This document shows positions 55,215 to 63,582 of a stretch of 64,000 bases of DNA, in pieces. Source of the DNA: Labilibaculum euxinicum (GTDB lineage Bacteria; Bacteroidota; Bacteroidia; Bacteroidales; Marinifilaceae); the NCBI RefSeq assembly GCF_009795715.1, contig NZ_WTCR01000001.1, positions 248,001 to 312,000 on the forward strand. The letters run 5' to 3'. Each line of letters opens with the position of its first letter. Positions within the stretch are counted from its first letter, which is position 1. The notes beneath the pieces are model-generated. The model saw nothing but the letters and a program-made list of their open reading frames with translations, did not search any database and was not told the origin of the DNA. A program made the translations under genes and the position numbers.

Positions 55215-55724
55215 ATGGCAATTGAAATAAAATTGGGCGAACGCTTGGCAAAAGTTGAACTTTTAGCCGAAGAGGGAAATCAAATCAAAATAATGGTTGA
55301 CTCAAAAGAGTACAATCTGGATATGCTGCAGGTTGAAAATGGCGTGTACTCCGTTCTATATAAAGGTCGCTCCTATAATGTGGAATTAATTGAAACTGAT
55401 TCTTCAAAAAAGTATTCAGTCAACACATTTTACCATTCCTATGATGCGGAAATTATCGATGCTGAAACCAAATATCTGCAAGCAAGAAATTCGGGTAACC
55501 TTGAAGCAACAGAGAGTACAATCACCTCACCAATGCCGGGAAAAGTAGTAAAGATTCCTGTTGAATTGGGAAGCGAAGTGAAAAAGGGAGACACCGTAAT
55601 TATTGTATCAGCAATGAAAATGGAGAGCGAATACAAAGCCATGAAAGATGGTATTGTAAAAGAAATCTATGTTCATGAAGAGGATATCATCGACGGAAAT
55701 CAACCTTTAGTGTTTATTGACTAA
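55215..55724 (+). CDS. Biotin carrier subunit of the acyl-CoA carboxylase
   Basis: The 169-residue protein has a C-terminal biotinyl domain with SPMPGKVVKI and VSAMKMESE; K135 is the biotinylated Lys. Residues 1-95 form an N-terminal domain (VDSKEYNLDM, LYKGRSYNVEL) that resembles the equivalent region of propionyl-CoA carboxylase alpha chains. It carries CO2 between the biotin carboxylase and the carboxyltransferase encoded on either side. Confidence 0.9.
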   Translation: MAIEIKLGERLAKVELLAEEGNQIKIMVDSKEYNLDMLQVENGVYSVLYKGRSYNVELIETDSSKKYSVNTFYHSYDAEIIDAETKYLQARNSGNLEATESTITSPMPGKVVKIPVELGSEVKKGDTVIIVSAMKMESEYKAMKDGIVKEIYVHEEDIIDGNQPLVFID

Positions 55725-55823
55725 GTAAAATTACGAATTAACAATTATGGGTATTAACTTATGAATTCCCCAACTTGAAAAGATATTCATAATTTATCAT
55801 TCAAAATTTATAATTATAAAGAA

Positions 55824-57359
55824 ATGTTGACACTTGAAGACAAAATTAAAAAGTTTGAAGAATTAAATAAAGCCGCCGAAGCTGGTGGCGGACAAGATAG
55901 AATTGCAAAACATCATGCTGGTGGTAAAAAAACTGCCAGAGAGAGAATCATGGATCTTATGGATCCCGAAACTTTCGTGGAAGTAGACAAAATGGTTACG
56001 CACCGTTCTACCGATTTTGGTATGGAGAAAAACAAAATACTTGGCGATGGTGTTGTTTGTGGCTATGGCAAAATCGATAGTCGTTTGGTTTATGTTTTCG
56101 CCCAGGACTTTACTGTTTTTGGTGGTTCGTTGAGTAGTGCCAACGCCGATAAAATTGTTAAAATCACCAAATTAGCCATGAAAATGGGCGCTCCTATTAT
56201 TGGTTTGAATGACTCAGGAGGAGCCCGAATTCAGGAAGGCGTGCAGAGTTTAGCCGGATATGCTGATATCTTTTATCAGAATGTAAGAGGTTCCGGAGTA
56301 ATACCGCAGATTTCTGCCATTATGGGTCCATGTGCAGGCGGTGCAGTCTACTCTCCTGCTCTTACCGATTTTATTATGATGGTGAAGGATACAAGTTATA
56401 TGTTTGTAACCGGACCCGATGTGATAAAAACAGTTACACACGAAGAAGTTACCAAAGAAGAACTAGGTGGAGCAATAACTCACAATTCTAAAAGTGGCGT
56501 TGCGCATTTTACTGCCGATAACGACGAACAAGCCATGATGATGCTTCGTGAGCTGATTGGTTTTCTTCCGTCAAATAACATGGAAGATCCGCCAATAAAG
56601 CCTTGTACCGACAATATTCACCGCGAAGATGAGAAACTTCAAACTATGGTTCCTGTTGATCCCAACAAACCATACAACATCAAAGATATTATCGAGACGG
56701 TTGTAGATGATCACAACTTTTTTGAAGTAATGCCGCTATATGCACAAAACATATGCATTGGTTTTGCCAGATTGAGCGGAAAACCCGTGGGAATTGTAGC
56801 TAATAATCCAGCTTTTATGGCTGGCGTTTTAGATATCAACAGCTCTGTTAAGGCAGCCAGGTTTGTGCGTTTCTGCGATGCTTTTAACATTCCTTTAATC
56901 ACTTTCGTGGATGTGCCTGGTTTCCTTCCGGGAACTGCTCAGGAATTTGGTGGTATTATTAAGCATGGCGCTAAGCTATTATATGCTTTCGCAGAAGCCA
57001 CTGTGCCAAAAATAACTTTAATCACCCGTAAAGCATACGGTGGTGCTTATGATGTAATGGCTTCGAAGCACATTGGGGCAGATATTAATTATTCCTATCC
57101 AACCGGCGAAATTGCCGTTATGGGCGCCGAAGGAGCTGTTAATATTATGCACAAAGGACTTACAGAATCGGAAAGAGCAGATGCTATTGAAGATTACCGT
57201 GATAAGTTTGCCAATCCGTACAAAGCTGCAGAATTGGGATATATTGATGAAATTATTCAACCCAAACAAACCCGCCACAAATTGGTACAGGCTTTGGATA
57301 TGTGTGCAAACAAAAGCGAACAGAATCCACCGAAAAAACATGGTAACATTCCATTGTAA
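55824..57359 (+). CDS. Acyl-CoA carboxyltransferase (probably propionyl-CoA carboxylase beta)
   Basis: The 511-residue protein shares the family blocks [82 protein letters not shown] and YGGAYDVM. It is very close to MmdA at 27681-29237, ending in the same [10 protein letters not shown]. The adjacent ATP-dependent biotin carboxylase shows that this copy works in carboxylation rather than sodium-linked decarboxylation. Propionyl-CoA is the likely substrate, but acetyl- or other acyl-CoA cannot be excluded. Confidence 0.9.
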   Translation: MLTLEDKIKKFEELNKAAEAGGGQDRIAKHHAGGKKTARERIMDLMDPETFVEVDKMVTHRSTDFGMEKNKILGDGVVCGYGKIDSRLVYVFAQDFTVFGGSLSSANADKIVKITKLAMKMGAPIIGLNDSGGARIQEGVQSLAGYADIFYQNVRGSGVIPQISAIMGPCAGGAVYSPALTDFIMMVKDTSYMFVTGPDVIKTVTHEEVTKEELGGAITHNSKSGVAHFTADNDEQAMMMLRELIGFLPSNNMEDPPIKPCTDNIHREDEKLQTMVPVDPNKPYNIKDIIETVVDDHNFFEVMPLYAQNICIGFARLSGKPVGIVANNPAFMAGVLDINSSVKAARFVRFCDAFNIPLITFVDVPGFLPGTAQEFGGIIKHGAKLLYAFAEATVPKITLITRKAYGGAYDVMASKHIGADINYSYPTGEIAVMGAEGAVNIMHKGLTESERADAIEDYRDKFANPYKAAELGYIDEIIQPKQTRHKLVQALDMCANKSEQNPPKKHGNIPL

Positions 57360-57386
57360 ATTAAAATTATAACACACTTTTAAAGA

Positions 57387-57419
57387 AAAGCACGGCTATT
57401 AGCTGTGCTTTCTCTTTTT
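57387..57419 (+). terminator. Terminator after the acyl-CoA carboxylase operon
   Basis: AAAGCACGGCT/AGCTGTGCTTT (57387-57397 and 57401-57411, one G-U) with a 3-base loop and a T-rich tail broken by C. Confidence 0.75.
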
Positions 57420-57647
57420 AAGATTTACCCGTAAATTGAAGTAAGCACAAACTATAAAATACTGAAAAACCACCCCTACAACTTCATTTATCAATAGTGC
57501 AAACGATTTTTATCAATGACGAAAACAATTTCGACAAGGTAAATATTGATCTATATAAATTAGAAATAAAAAGCTAACATACAAATAACTCTAATAAATG
57601 AATGATTTCGTAAATTAGATAGATATTAACGATTTAACCCGAAAGCT

Positions 57648-57920
57648 ATGGATATTAAAAATGAAGAACTTAGAGATGTTTGTCAGGAAGCATTGGAATG
57701 TTTGAATAAACCTGGAAACGATGCATACAACGAACTTAAATCAAAATTAGAGTATGTAATTGGCAGCTACAACTTCGACAAAAATCCTGTTGGTCTTTTC
57801 GAAATTGGTAATCTTGCACTAATTGCTCTGGAAGAAATTAGTGCTGAAAAACCACGCAAAGTAAAAAAAGCATTACTCAAAAATTTAAAAGAAAGCTTAC
57901 TTCAAAAAGTTGAGGCTTAA
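57648..57920 (+). CDS. Small hypothetical protein, 90 residues
   Basis: I do not recognise this family. The product is acidic in the first half and Lys-rich at the end (EKPRKVKKALLKNLKESLLQKVE), and appears all-helical with no signal peptide or membrane segment. A terminator follows 18 bases after the stop and the previous operon ends upstream, so it is probably a single-gene unit. Coding is supported by the ATG start, a full open frame and the well-placed terminator; otherwise only moderate evidence. Confidence 0.65.
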   Translation: MDIKNEELRDVCQEALECLNKPGNDAYNELKSKLEYVIGSYNFDKNPVGLFEIGNLALIALEEISAEKPRKVKKALLKNLKESLLQKVEA

Positions 57921-57938
57921 AACTAAGACTAAACAAAA

Positions 57939-57969
57939 GAGCTTGTTCAATAATGGACAAGTTCTTTTT
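57939..57969 (+). terminator. Terminator after the 90-residue gene
   Basis: GAGCTTGTTC/GGACAAGTTC (57939-57948 and 57955-57964, two G-U pairs) with a 6-base loop and five T residues. It ends next to the convergent tilS gene. Confidence 0.75.
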
Positions 57970-57974
57970 AGAAG

Positions 57975-59297
57975 CTACTCCAACTCCAATCGATATATCT
58001 TGGTGGTGTTGCCTGTAATCTTAAATCGATCATCCATGCGGTGCCCAACAACCCATACAATTTTAGTGCCTGACAACAACAACCAGGTGTTCTCTTTCTC
58101 CTGAAGAGAGAACTTTTGATCGATAAAGAAATCGGAAATCTTCTTCTTACCCTTCATACCGATAGGATGAAAATAATCTCCTTCTTTCCATTTCCTCAAC
58201 TGAAGCGGGAACTGAAGTTTATTCGCATCAAAGCAGGCAATTTTAGTGCTGTTGGGGAATTGAAATCCGGGCGTTCGATCCAAAAATGAAATCTTTAGCT
58301 CTACTGGTAATTTAAGTTTAACTTCCTCATCCGCAATTAAATATTCATTATTATTTCCTTCTGAAATCTCCGTAAGAATTAAATATTCCCGATCGCGCAA
58401 CAATTGATGGCTTGCCGAAGAAAACAACTTACCGGAAATTCCATGAATAGATTCCGCAATTTTGCGAACATCACGATGATGAAAGCCATATGGAGAAAGC
58501 AGTTCGTACAAATGAGACACAGGAGCCAAAAGCTCTTTCAACTTAGGAATTGAAATTAACAACTGATTCTCCCGTGTAAAAACCAAGTGCAAACGGTTCT
58601 GTTCAATTACCCTGTTGTAAATCTGTTCTACTTCACGAAAACGCTGCACATTCTCGGTCATGGTAGCACGAATGGCCGGATTAATCTCCTCCAATACAGG
58701 CATTATCTGATGGCGGATTTTATTCCGCACATAATCGGTTTCCGCATTTGTTCTGTCCTCACGAAAATCAATAGAATTCTTTTTTGCATACTCAAGCAAC
58801 TGCTTACGCGGAAATGGCAGCAGTGGACGCACAATCTTACCTAACTTCGGCTTAATTCCCGATAAACCATGAATCCCCGTCCCGCGAGCTAAATTTATCA
58901 GCACTGTTTCTGCAACATCATCAGCATGATGGCCAACAGCAATGTATTTGTATTCAGAAGCTTCTCTTACCTGTTCAAACCAATTGTAACGCAGGTCGCG
59001 AGCAGCCATTTCGATAGAAATTTTATTCTCCGCAGCATACTTTTTAGTGTCAAAATCTATCGAGTAAAACGCCAAACCTTTCTCTTTGGCCAAATTCTTC
59101 ACAAACTCAAAGTCGCCATCTGATTCCTCGTCCCGCAAATGAAAATTACAATGAGCAACCCCACACTCTACTTCCATTTTGCAAAGAAGATCAAGCAAAA
59201 CAACGGAATCTACTCCACCACTTACCGCAACCAAGATTTTTTCGTCGCGATAAAATAAATTTTCCTCTTCTACAAAACGAACAATTTTACGTTGCAT
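57975..59297 (-). CDS. tilS: tRNA(Ile)-lysidine synthase
   Basis: The start is set at the ATG 59297, giving 440 residues; the longer frame begins with TTG and adds 13 residues without similarity. TilS adds lysine to C34 of tRNA-Ile(CAU), an essential modification. SGGVDS at 26-31 is the PP-loop, followed by HCNFHLRDEESDGD and GHHADDVAETVLINLARGTG. The C-terminal domain ends with GWKGDYFHPIGMKGKKKISDF-like text (WKEGDYFHPIGMKGKKK). pabB lies 60 bases upstream on the same strand, so they may form an operon. Confidence 0.95.
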   Translation of the reverse strand: MQRKIVRFVEEENLFYRDEKILVAVSGGVDSVVLLDLLCKMEVECGVAHCNFHLRDEESDGDFEFVKNLAKEKGLAFYSIDFDTKKYAAENKISIEMAARDLRYNWFEQVREASEYKYIAVGHHADDVAETVLINLARGTGIHGLSGIKPKLGKIVRPLLPFPRKQLLEYAKKNSIDFREDRTNAETDYVRNKIRHQIMPVLEEINPAIRATMTENVQRFREVEQIYNRVIEQNRLHLVFTRENQLLISIPKLKELLAPVSHLYELLSPYGFHHRDVRKIAESIHGISGKLFSSASHQLLRDREYLILTEISEGNNNEYLIADEEVKLKLPVELKISFLDRTPGFQFPNSTKIACFDANKLQFPLQLRKWKEGDYFHPIGMKGKKKISDFFIDQKFSLQEKENTWLLLSGTKIVWVVGHRMDDRFKITGNTTKIYRLELE

Positions 59298-59357
59298 CAA
59301 ATAGTATTTAATTGTAACCAATGAGTTTTTGCTCAAAGTTTAAAGATAAAAAATCCC

Positions 59358-60668
59358 TTACTCTTTTAACACTTTCATAATGGCTTTTGCCTTCAACATA
59401 CATTCCTCATATTCCTTTTCAGGATTTGACTGCATGGTGATAGCCCCACCAACCATAAAAGACAGGTAATGGTTCATTGCATTATACTGAATACTTCGAA
59501 TTACCACATTAAAATCAAAATCACCATCAGGAGTGACATAACCAACTGCTCCGGAAAACAGTCCTCTTTTGGTTGATTCGTATTTCTCAATCAATTTCAT
59601 AGCTCTAACCTTAGGCGCACCGGTCATCGATCCCATTGGGAAAGTCTGACGAATTGCTTCTACAAAATGAACATCTTCTTTCAGCTCCGAAACTATGGTA
59701 GATATCATTTGATGAACCTGCGGAAATGTATAAATACCGCACAATTCCTCAACAATCACAGAGTCCTTTGCTGCAGTTCTCGACAAATCGTTGCGAACTA
59801 AATCCACTATCATGATGTTCTCGGCTCTCTCCTTAGCATCAGAAAATAAATTCTCTTTAATGAACTTATCTTCTTCTTCATTCGCACCTCTTTTAGCTGT
59901 TCCCTTAATGGGTTGAGATATAATTTTCCGCCCCACTTTTTTAAGATATCGTTCCGGACTTGCCGATAACAAATACTTCTCTCCCATTCGGTAAAAACAT
60001 GAATATGGCGTAGGCGAAACCTTCATTAATTTTCGAAACATTTGCCTTGGCCGGATATAAGTATCCTCCGCATAAAATTCCTGACAAAAATTGACTTCGT
60101 ATATATCGCCTATTCGGATGTGTTCCTTCAATTGCCTGATTGCTTTTAAATACTCTTCCCGGCTGATTCTGTATTTTATTTCCGCAACAGTAACCTCTTT
60201 CTCTTTTGGTACAGATATATTCTGAATATTCATGACCAAATTATAAATATCCTCTTCGGAAAATTCCTCTTCGAAATAATGAACCAATAAAGTATCCACA
60301 TCCAAAAGAAACACCCAACACGGACGAAAAAAATTCATTTGCGAAATGTCCAGTCCATCCTGATTGTCTGAACTTAAATTCTCAATCTCATTTTTAAGAT
60401 CATAACCCAAATAACCAAACCACCAATCTTTAGCAAAATCAATCTCAGCTTTTAGGCTATCGAAGCAATTCTGCTCCGGTTCAATAATTTGAAGGGCATC
60501 GATGCCGGCAACCAACTCGTATGTATTGTATTCCATTTTCGAATTCTCCTTCAAATTCACTTCGTGACTGTCAAGAATACATACGCACTGAAACTTCTTG
60601 CTCCAAAAAAGCAATTGTTCTTTAAATTTTGTTGTGTCGGATATGTGGAAAGTAATCCTTTTTCGCAT
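59358..60668 (-). CDS. pabB: Aminodeoxychorismate synthase component I
   Basis: The 436-residue chorismate-using enzyme makes 4-amino-4-deoxychorismate for folate synthesis, with a glutaminase partner that is not in this window. WWFGYLGYDL opens the N-domain. The chorismate-binding half has YEVNFCQEFYAED, LSASPERYLK, QPIKGTAKRG, ENIMIVDLVRNDLSR and TFPMGSMTGAPKVRAMKLI. PIKGT with Lys is the PabB mark, separating it from anthranilate synthase TrpE. The ATG at 60668 lies 4 bases after a -7 box, so the mRNA may be leaderless. Confidence 0.92.
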   Translation of the reverse strand: MRKRITFHISDTTKFKEQLLFWSKKFQCVCILDSHEVNLKENSKMEYNTYELVAGIDALQIIEPEQNCFDSLKAEIDFAKDWWFGYLGYDLKNEIENLSSDNQDGLDISQMNFFRPCWVFLLDVDTLLVHYFEEEFSEEDIYNLVMNIQNISVPKEKEVTVAEIKYRISREEYLKAIRQLKEHIRIGDIYEVNFCQEFYAEDTYIRPRQMFRKLMKVSPTPYSCFYRMGEKYLLSASPERYLKKVGRKIISQPIKGTAKRGANEEEDKFIKENLFSDAKERAENIMIVDLVRNDLSRTAAKDSVIVEELCGIYTFPQVHQMISTIVSELKEDVHFVEAIRQTFPMGSMTGAPKVRAMKLIEKYESTKRGLFSGAVGYVTPDGDFDFNVVIRSIQYNAMNHYLSFMVGGAITMQSNPEKEYEECMLKAKAIMKVLKE

Positions 60669-60672
60669 GTGG

Positions 60673-60680
60673 CAAATTTA
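60673..60680 (-). promoter_or_regulatory. -7 box immediately before pabB
   Basis: On the minus strand these bases read TAAATTTG, an exact TAnnTTTG match, ending only 4 bases before the pabB ATG. Confidence 0.45.
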
Positions 60681-60797
60681 AAGAAAAGATGCGTAGAATC
60701 TCTTCTCTTTACAAAATAGAAGAAATACTGCTATACGATATGAAGTGAATATTAATTTTAGGAGATCTTCCTGAAACTAAATATGATCATTTTGTTT

Positions 60798-60833
60798 AAA
60801 TGTCTTCTCTGAAATTCAGAGAAGACATTTTTT
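60798..60833 (+). terminator. Orphan plus-strand terminator 1
   Basis: A 14-bp perfect stem (60798-60811 and 60817-60830, core TGTCTTCTCTG) with loop AAATT and a T-run on the plus strand. No plus-strand gene lies upstream. Confidence 0.8.
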
Positions 60834-60843
60834 GTTTGGACGG

Positions 60844-60873
60844 CTTCTACATCTTGCGTAGAAGATATTTTTT
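60844..60873 (+). terminator. Orphan plus-strand terminator 2
   Basis: CTTCTAC/GTAGAAG (60844-60850 and 60858-60864) with a 7-base loop and ATATTTTTT. It follows terminator 1 by 10 bases and shares its GAAGA-AT-TTTTTTG 3' side. Confidence 0.65.
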
Positions 60874-60961
60874 GGCTTTTTGTCCCATTATCATCAGCAA
60901 TATGGCTTACGAAGAATTTTCATCGCGCCATCACCAACTTTAGACAATTTCTTATTTGTTC

Positions 60962-61417
60962 TTATCTCCATTTTGGTTCAACAGGAACCCTTTCTCCATC
61001 GGCAACAGTATGCTCTTCCAAAGAATTTTCTTTAGACTGAATTACCATATATATCATTGTTTCGTTAGAAGAATTACGGATACCACGTTTCCCTTGCGGT
61101 GCAACCCGTATTGTACTTCCTTCTTTTATACTAAAACAATCTTCGTCCACTTGAAAAAAACCAGAACCTTTAATAATTATATAGGTTTCTTCATTTTTTC
61201 TGTGAATGTGAAAATAAGATTGCTCAGATTGCGGTGGAAGCGAATTAAACGAAATTTCAGTGCCGGTTGCTTTAGTCGCATCTTTTAAAAAAACTTTGCC
61301 TTCTATTAAGTTTTTACTTGCAGGATGTATTAGAGAGTAATCCATTATATCTTTTAAATCACCCAAATTAACTGCACTGTAATTAGTACTTTCTGATAGC
61401 TTTTCAACTTCTTTCAT
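60962..61417 (-). CDS. Cupin-domain protein
   Basis: The 151-residue protein has a single cupin barrel: SYFHIHRKNEETYIIIKGSGFFQVD is cupin motif 1 with its His-His-Glu metal set, and GSTIRVAPQGKRGIRN followed by YMVIQ is motif 2. The N-terminal ~45 residues (NYSAVNLGDLKDIMDYSLIHP) are an extension. Cupins of this type are often metal-dependent isomerases, dioxygenases or sensors; no substrate can be named. No operon link with its neighbours is evident. Confidence 0.87.
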   Translation of the reverse strand: MKEVEKLSESTNYSAVNLGDLKDIMDYSLIHPASKNLIEGKVFLKDATKATGTEISFNSLPPQSEQSYFHIHRKNEETYIIIKGSGFFQVDEDCFSIKEGSTIRVAPQGKRGIRNSSNETMIYMVIQSKENSLEEHTVADGERVPVEPKWR

Positions 61418-61503
61418 TCCTATTTTTTTTGATTTACCTTCTTAATACAAACGAGTATTTTGTCAAAATATCAATTAAAGACTAAAGTAATAAGAATAAC
61501 ATT

Positions 61504-62022
61504 TTATTCCATCTTCATGATTAACTCCTCCATTGAATTGTACTCTAATAAACCTTTAAAATCAGCAAACTCAATTATTTTTGAATCCTGTTCAACAGTC
61601 ATTTCATCAATCATACTCTTTGTTGCCAAACCACTTAAAAGAACACGACTATCTGTATTAACATGAACAAAAATGCAATTACTTACATGATCAGCACTGA
61701 ATTTTGGTAACGAATCGCCCGCGAATAAAACTAAATTCAGAGTCTTATTTTCGAAAACATACTTTTTTCTCTTGTAATTTTTTTTAGTTCGTTTATCCCA
61801 ATCAAATTTCCTCAGACCAATTATATTCTCAAAAGCATATTCTGAGAATATATCATCTCTCAACCGACTATAATATAGCTGCCCTTCCATTCTATCCCTT
61901 AATTTGCCCATATCAGACAATTCAAGATGCTTTAGTGCTATTGATTGAATATTAGCTTCTATATATTTAGGGATATTTACTCTTTTAAAATAAACTAATT
62001 GATTTAAAAGTACTTTATTCAT
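61504..62022 (-). CDS. Unknown protein downstream of the DNA methyltransferase (candidate restriction partner)
   Basis: The ATG at 62022 gives 172 residues; a TTG five codons upstream is less likely. I do not recognise the family. It is rich in Lys, Arg and aromatic residues in the middle (LRKFDWDKRTKKNYKRKKYVFENKT), with an Asp and an Glu-Asn-Lys that could, at best, suggest a PD-(D/E)xK nuclease. The gene starts 57 bases after the methyltransferase stop on the same strand, the usual place for a type II restriction enzyme. The nuclease idea rests on position and composition only. Confidence 0.65.
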   Translation of the reverse strand: MNKVLLNQLVYFKRVNIPKYIEANIQSIALKHLELSDMGKLRDRMEGQLYYSRLRDDIFSEYAFENIIGLRKFDWDKRTKKNYKRKKYVFENKTLNLVLFAGDSLPKFSADHVSNCIFVHVNTDSRVLLSGLATKSMIDEMTVEQDSKIIEFADFKGLLEYNSMEELIMKME

Positions 62023-62079
62023 CTTGGCAAAATTCAATATATGTATTCGTTTTCATTAATTATTTTCCTGCAAATGATA

Positions 62080-63306
62080 TCATAAAACCATACAAATTTG
62101 CTTAGCGATTCGCTCAATTAAGCTTGTTGTAACTGAATTACCTGCCTGCATATACAAATTACTGTTCGCTAGCTTGGGCAAGATATAATCATGAACAGGA
62201 TAGCCTTGAAATGCAAAGCATTCTTTTGGTGTAAGTTTTCTGATTCCAAAATCATCTTTAATAAGCGGCACATTATGTCCGCCGGTACCCATATTTGCAG
62301 TTAAGGTCGGACAAACATTATTTTTATTTTCTCTCACATAAACCCTACGCCACTGATAAATTGTGTCTTTCGATATCATTGATCTCTCCAGTTCCGGGTA
62401 ATATTTATGATCTTTTTTGTAATAATAAATATCATCCTGCTTCCCTTTTTCTATAAAATCGTGAATGGTCTTTGTTAATTTAATCTCTTCGGGAAATTCA
62501 AAATTCAAATAATTTTCAACCTGATTCGGATCAAAAGCTACAATAAAAATCCGCTCTCTGTTTTGAGGAACATTTGCATGTGTTGCTGTGTTTAAAACTT
62601 TGTGAAACACTTTATATCCTAACTTTTCTTCTAAAGTCTCAAGAATTACTTTAAACGTATTTCCTTTATCGTGGGAAACCAAATTTTTAACATTTTCCAG
62701 AAAAACAACCTTAGGCTGATGCCTTTCAATGATTTGTTCCACATCAAAAAATAAAGTCCCCCGGGTATCAGCAAAACCTTTTCGGTTCCCGGCAATTGAA
62801 AATGCCTGACAAGGAAAGCCCGCACATAAAATATCAAATTGATCGGGAATGTAATTTTTATTTTTCTCTTTGGTTATATCTCCAAACGGTACCTCTCCAA
62901 AATTCGCACGATAAGTCTTTTTAGCATTACTATTCCACTCACTGGTATAGATACACTTCCCTCCAACATTTTGCAATGCAAGTCTAAACCCGCCAATACC
63001 GGCAAAAAGATCAATAAATTTAAACTTGTAGTTTTTTGGAGTTGGGAATGGTACATTTTCAACTTCAGATAAGAGTTGTTGTAATGTATTTTCAAGCAAA
63101 ACAGGGAAATTATCGCTTTGCTGTTCGCATTCCAAGTAATTATTTAGAGTTAACAGAGCATCCTTTTCATAGTGCTTTTTCACACCATTTTGATAATTAT
63201 GCAGATAATGAGTTAAAACGGCTTTGTTTTCAGCCTCTTCAACAAGCTTTAGCTGGGATTTATCCCTCCCCAAATTATCTATACTTATTGCCTGAATTGA
63301 ACTCAT
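62080..63306 (-). CDS. DNA (cytosine-5-)-methyltransferase
   Basis: The 408-residue enzyme methylates cytosine at C5. Motif I is DLFAGIGGFRLAL, motif IV GFPCQAFS with the catalytic C166, motif VI LENVKN, motif VIII QNRERIFIVAF, and motif X AGNSV. The target-recognition region runs about 270-350 (WRRVYVRENKNNVCPTLTANMGTGGHNVP). About 95 residues precede motif I, more than in many relatives; they include a helical, charged stretch. The recognition site cannot be read. It is probably part of a type II modification unit with the gene downstream. Confidence 0.94.
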   Translation of the reverse strand: MSSIQAISIDNLGRDKSQLKLVEEAENKAVLTHYLHNYQNGVKKHYEKDALLTLNNYLECEQQSDNFPVLLENTLQQLLSEVENVPFPTPKNYKFKFIDLFAGIGGFRLALQNVGGKCIYTSEWNSNAKKTYRANFGEVPFGDITKEKNKNYIPDQFDILCAGFPCQAFSIAGNRKGFADTRGTLFFDVEQIIERHQPKVVFLENVKNLVSHDKGNTFKVILETLEEKLGYKVFHKVLNTATHANVPQNRERIFIVAFDPNQVENYLNFEFPEEIKLTKTIHDFIEKGKQDDIYYYKKDHKYYPELERSMISKDTIYQWRRVYVRENKNNVCPTLTANMGTGGHNVPLIKDDFGIRKLTPKECFAFQGYPVHDYILPKLANSNLYMQAGNSVTTSLIERIAKQICMVL

Positions 63307-63534
63307 TCTAATTTCCTCAATAATTTAGGGGGCAAGATACAAAAAAATAGTTGCTTTCAGACTGAAAACTCTTGACTCCAATGTTTCAATCACTTGCATA
63401 ATCAATACTTTTAAATGATTAACTATTTTTTTTATCACTATTCTTCTGCTAAATATTTGACTTGTATTGCCAACAACAATACATTAAAAGCACTCTCTTA
63501 CTACAGACCTCTAAGACAAATTTGCTTTTAAATC

Positions 63535-63558
63535 AAAAAAGGCAACCAATTGGCTGCC
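63535..63558 (-). terminator. Terminator of the acuI/yhdH-like gene
   Basis: On the minus strand GGCAGCC/GGTTGCC (one G-U) around AATT is followed by six T residues, 25 bases after the stop of the gene at 63583. Confidence 0.88.
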
Positions 63559-63582
63559 TTTTTTCTTTTAATATTTAAAAAA

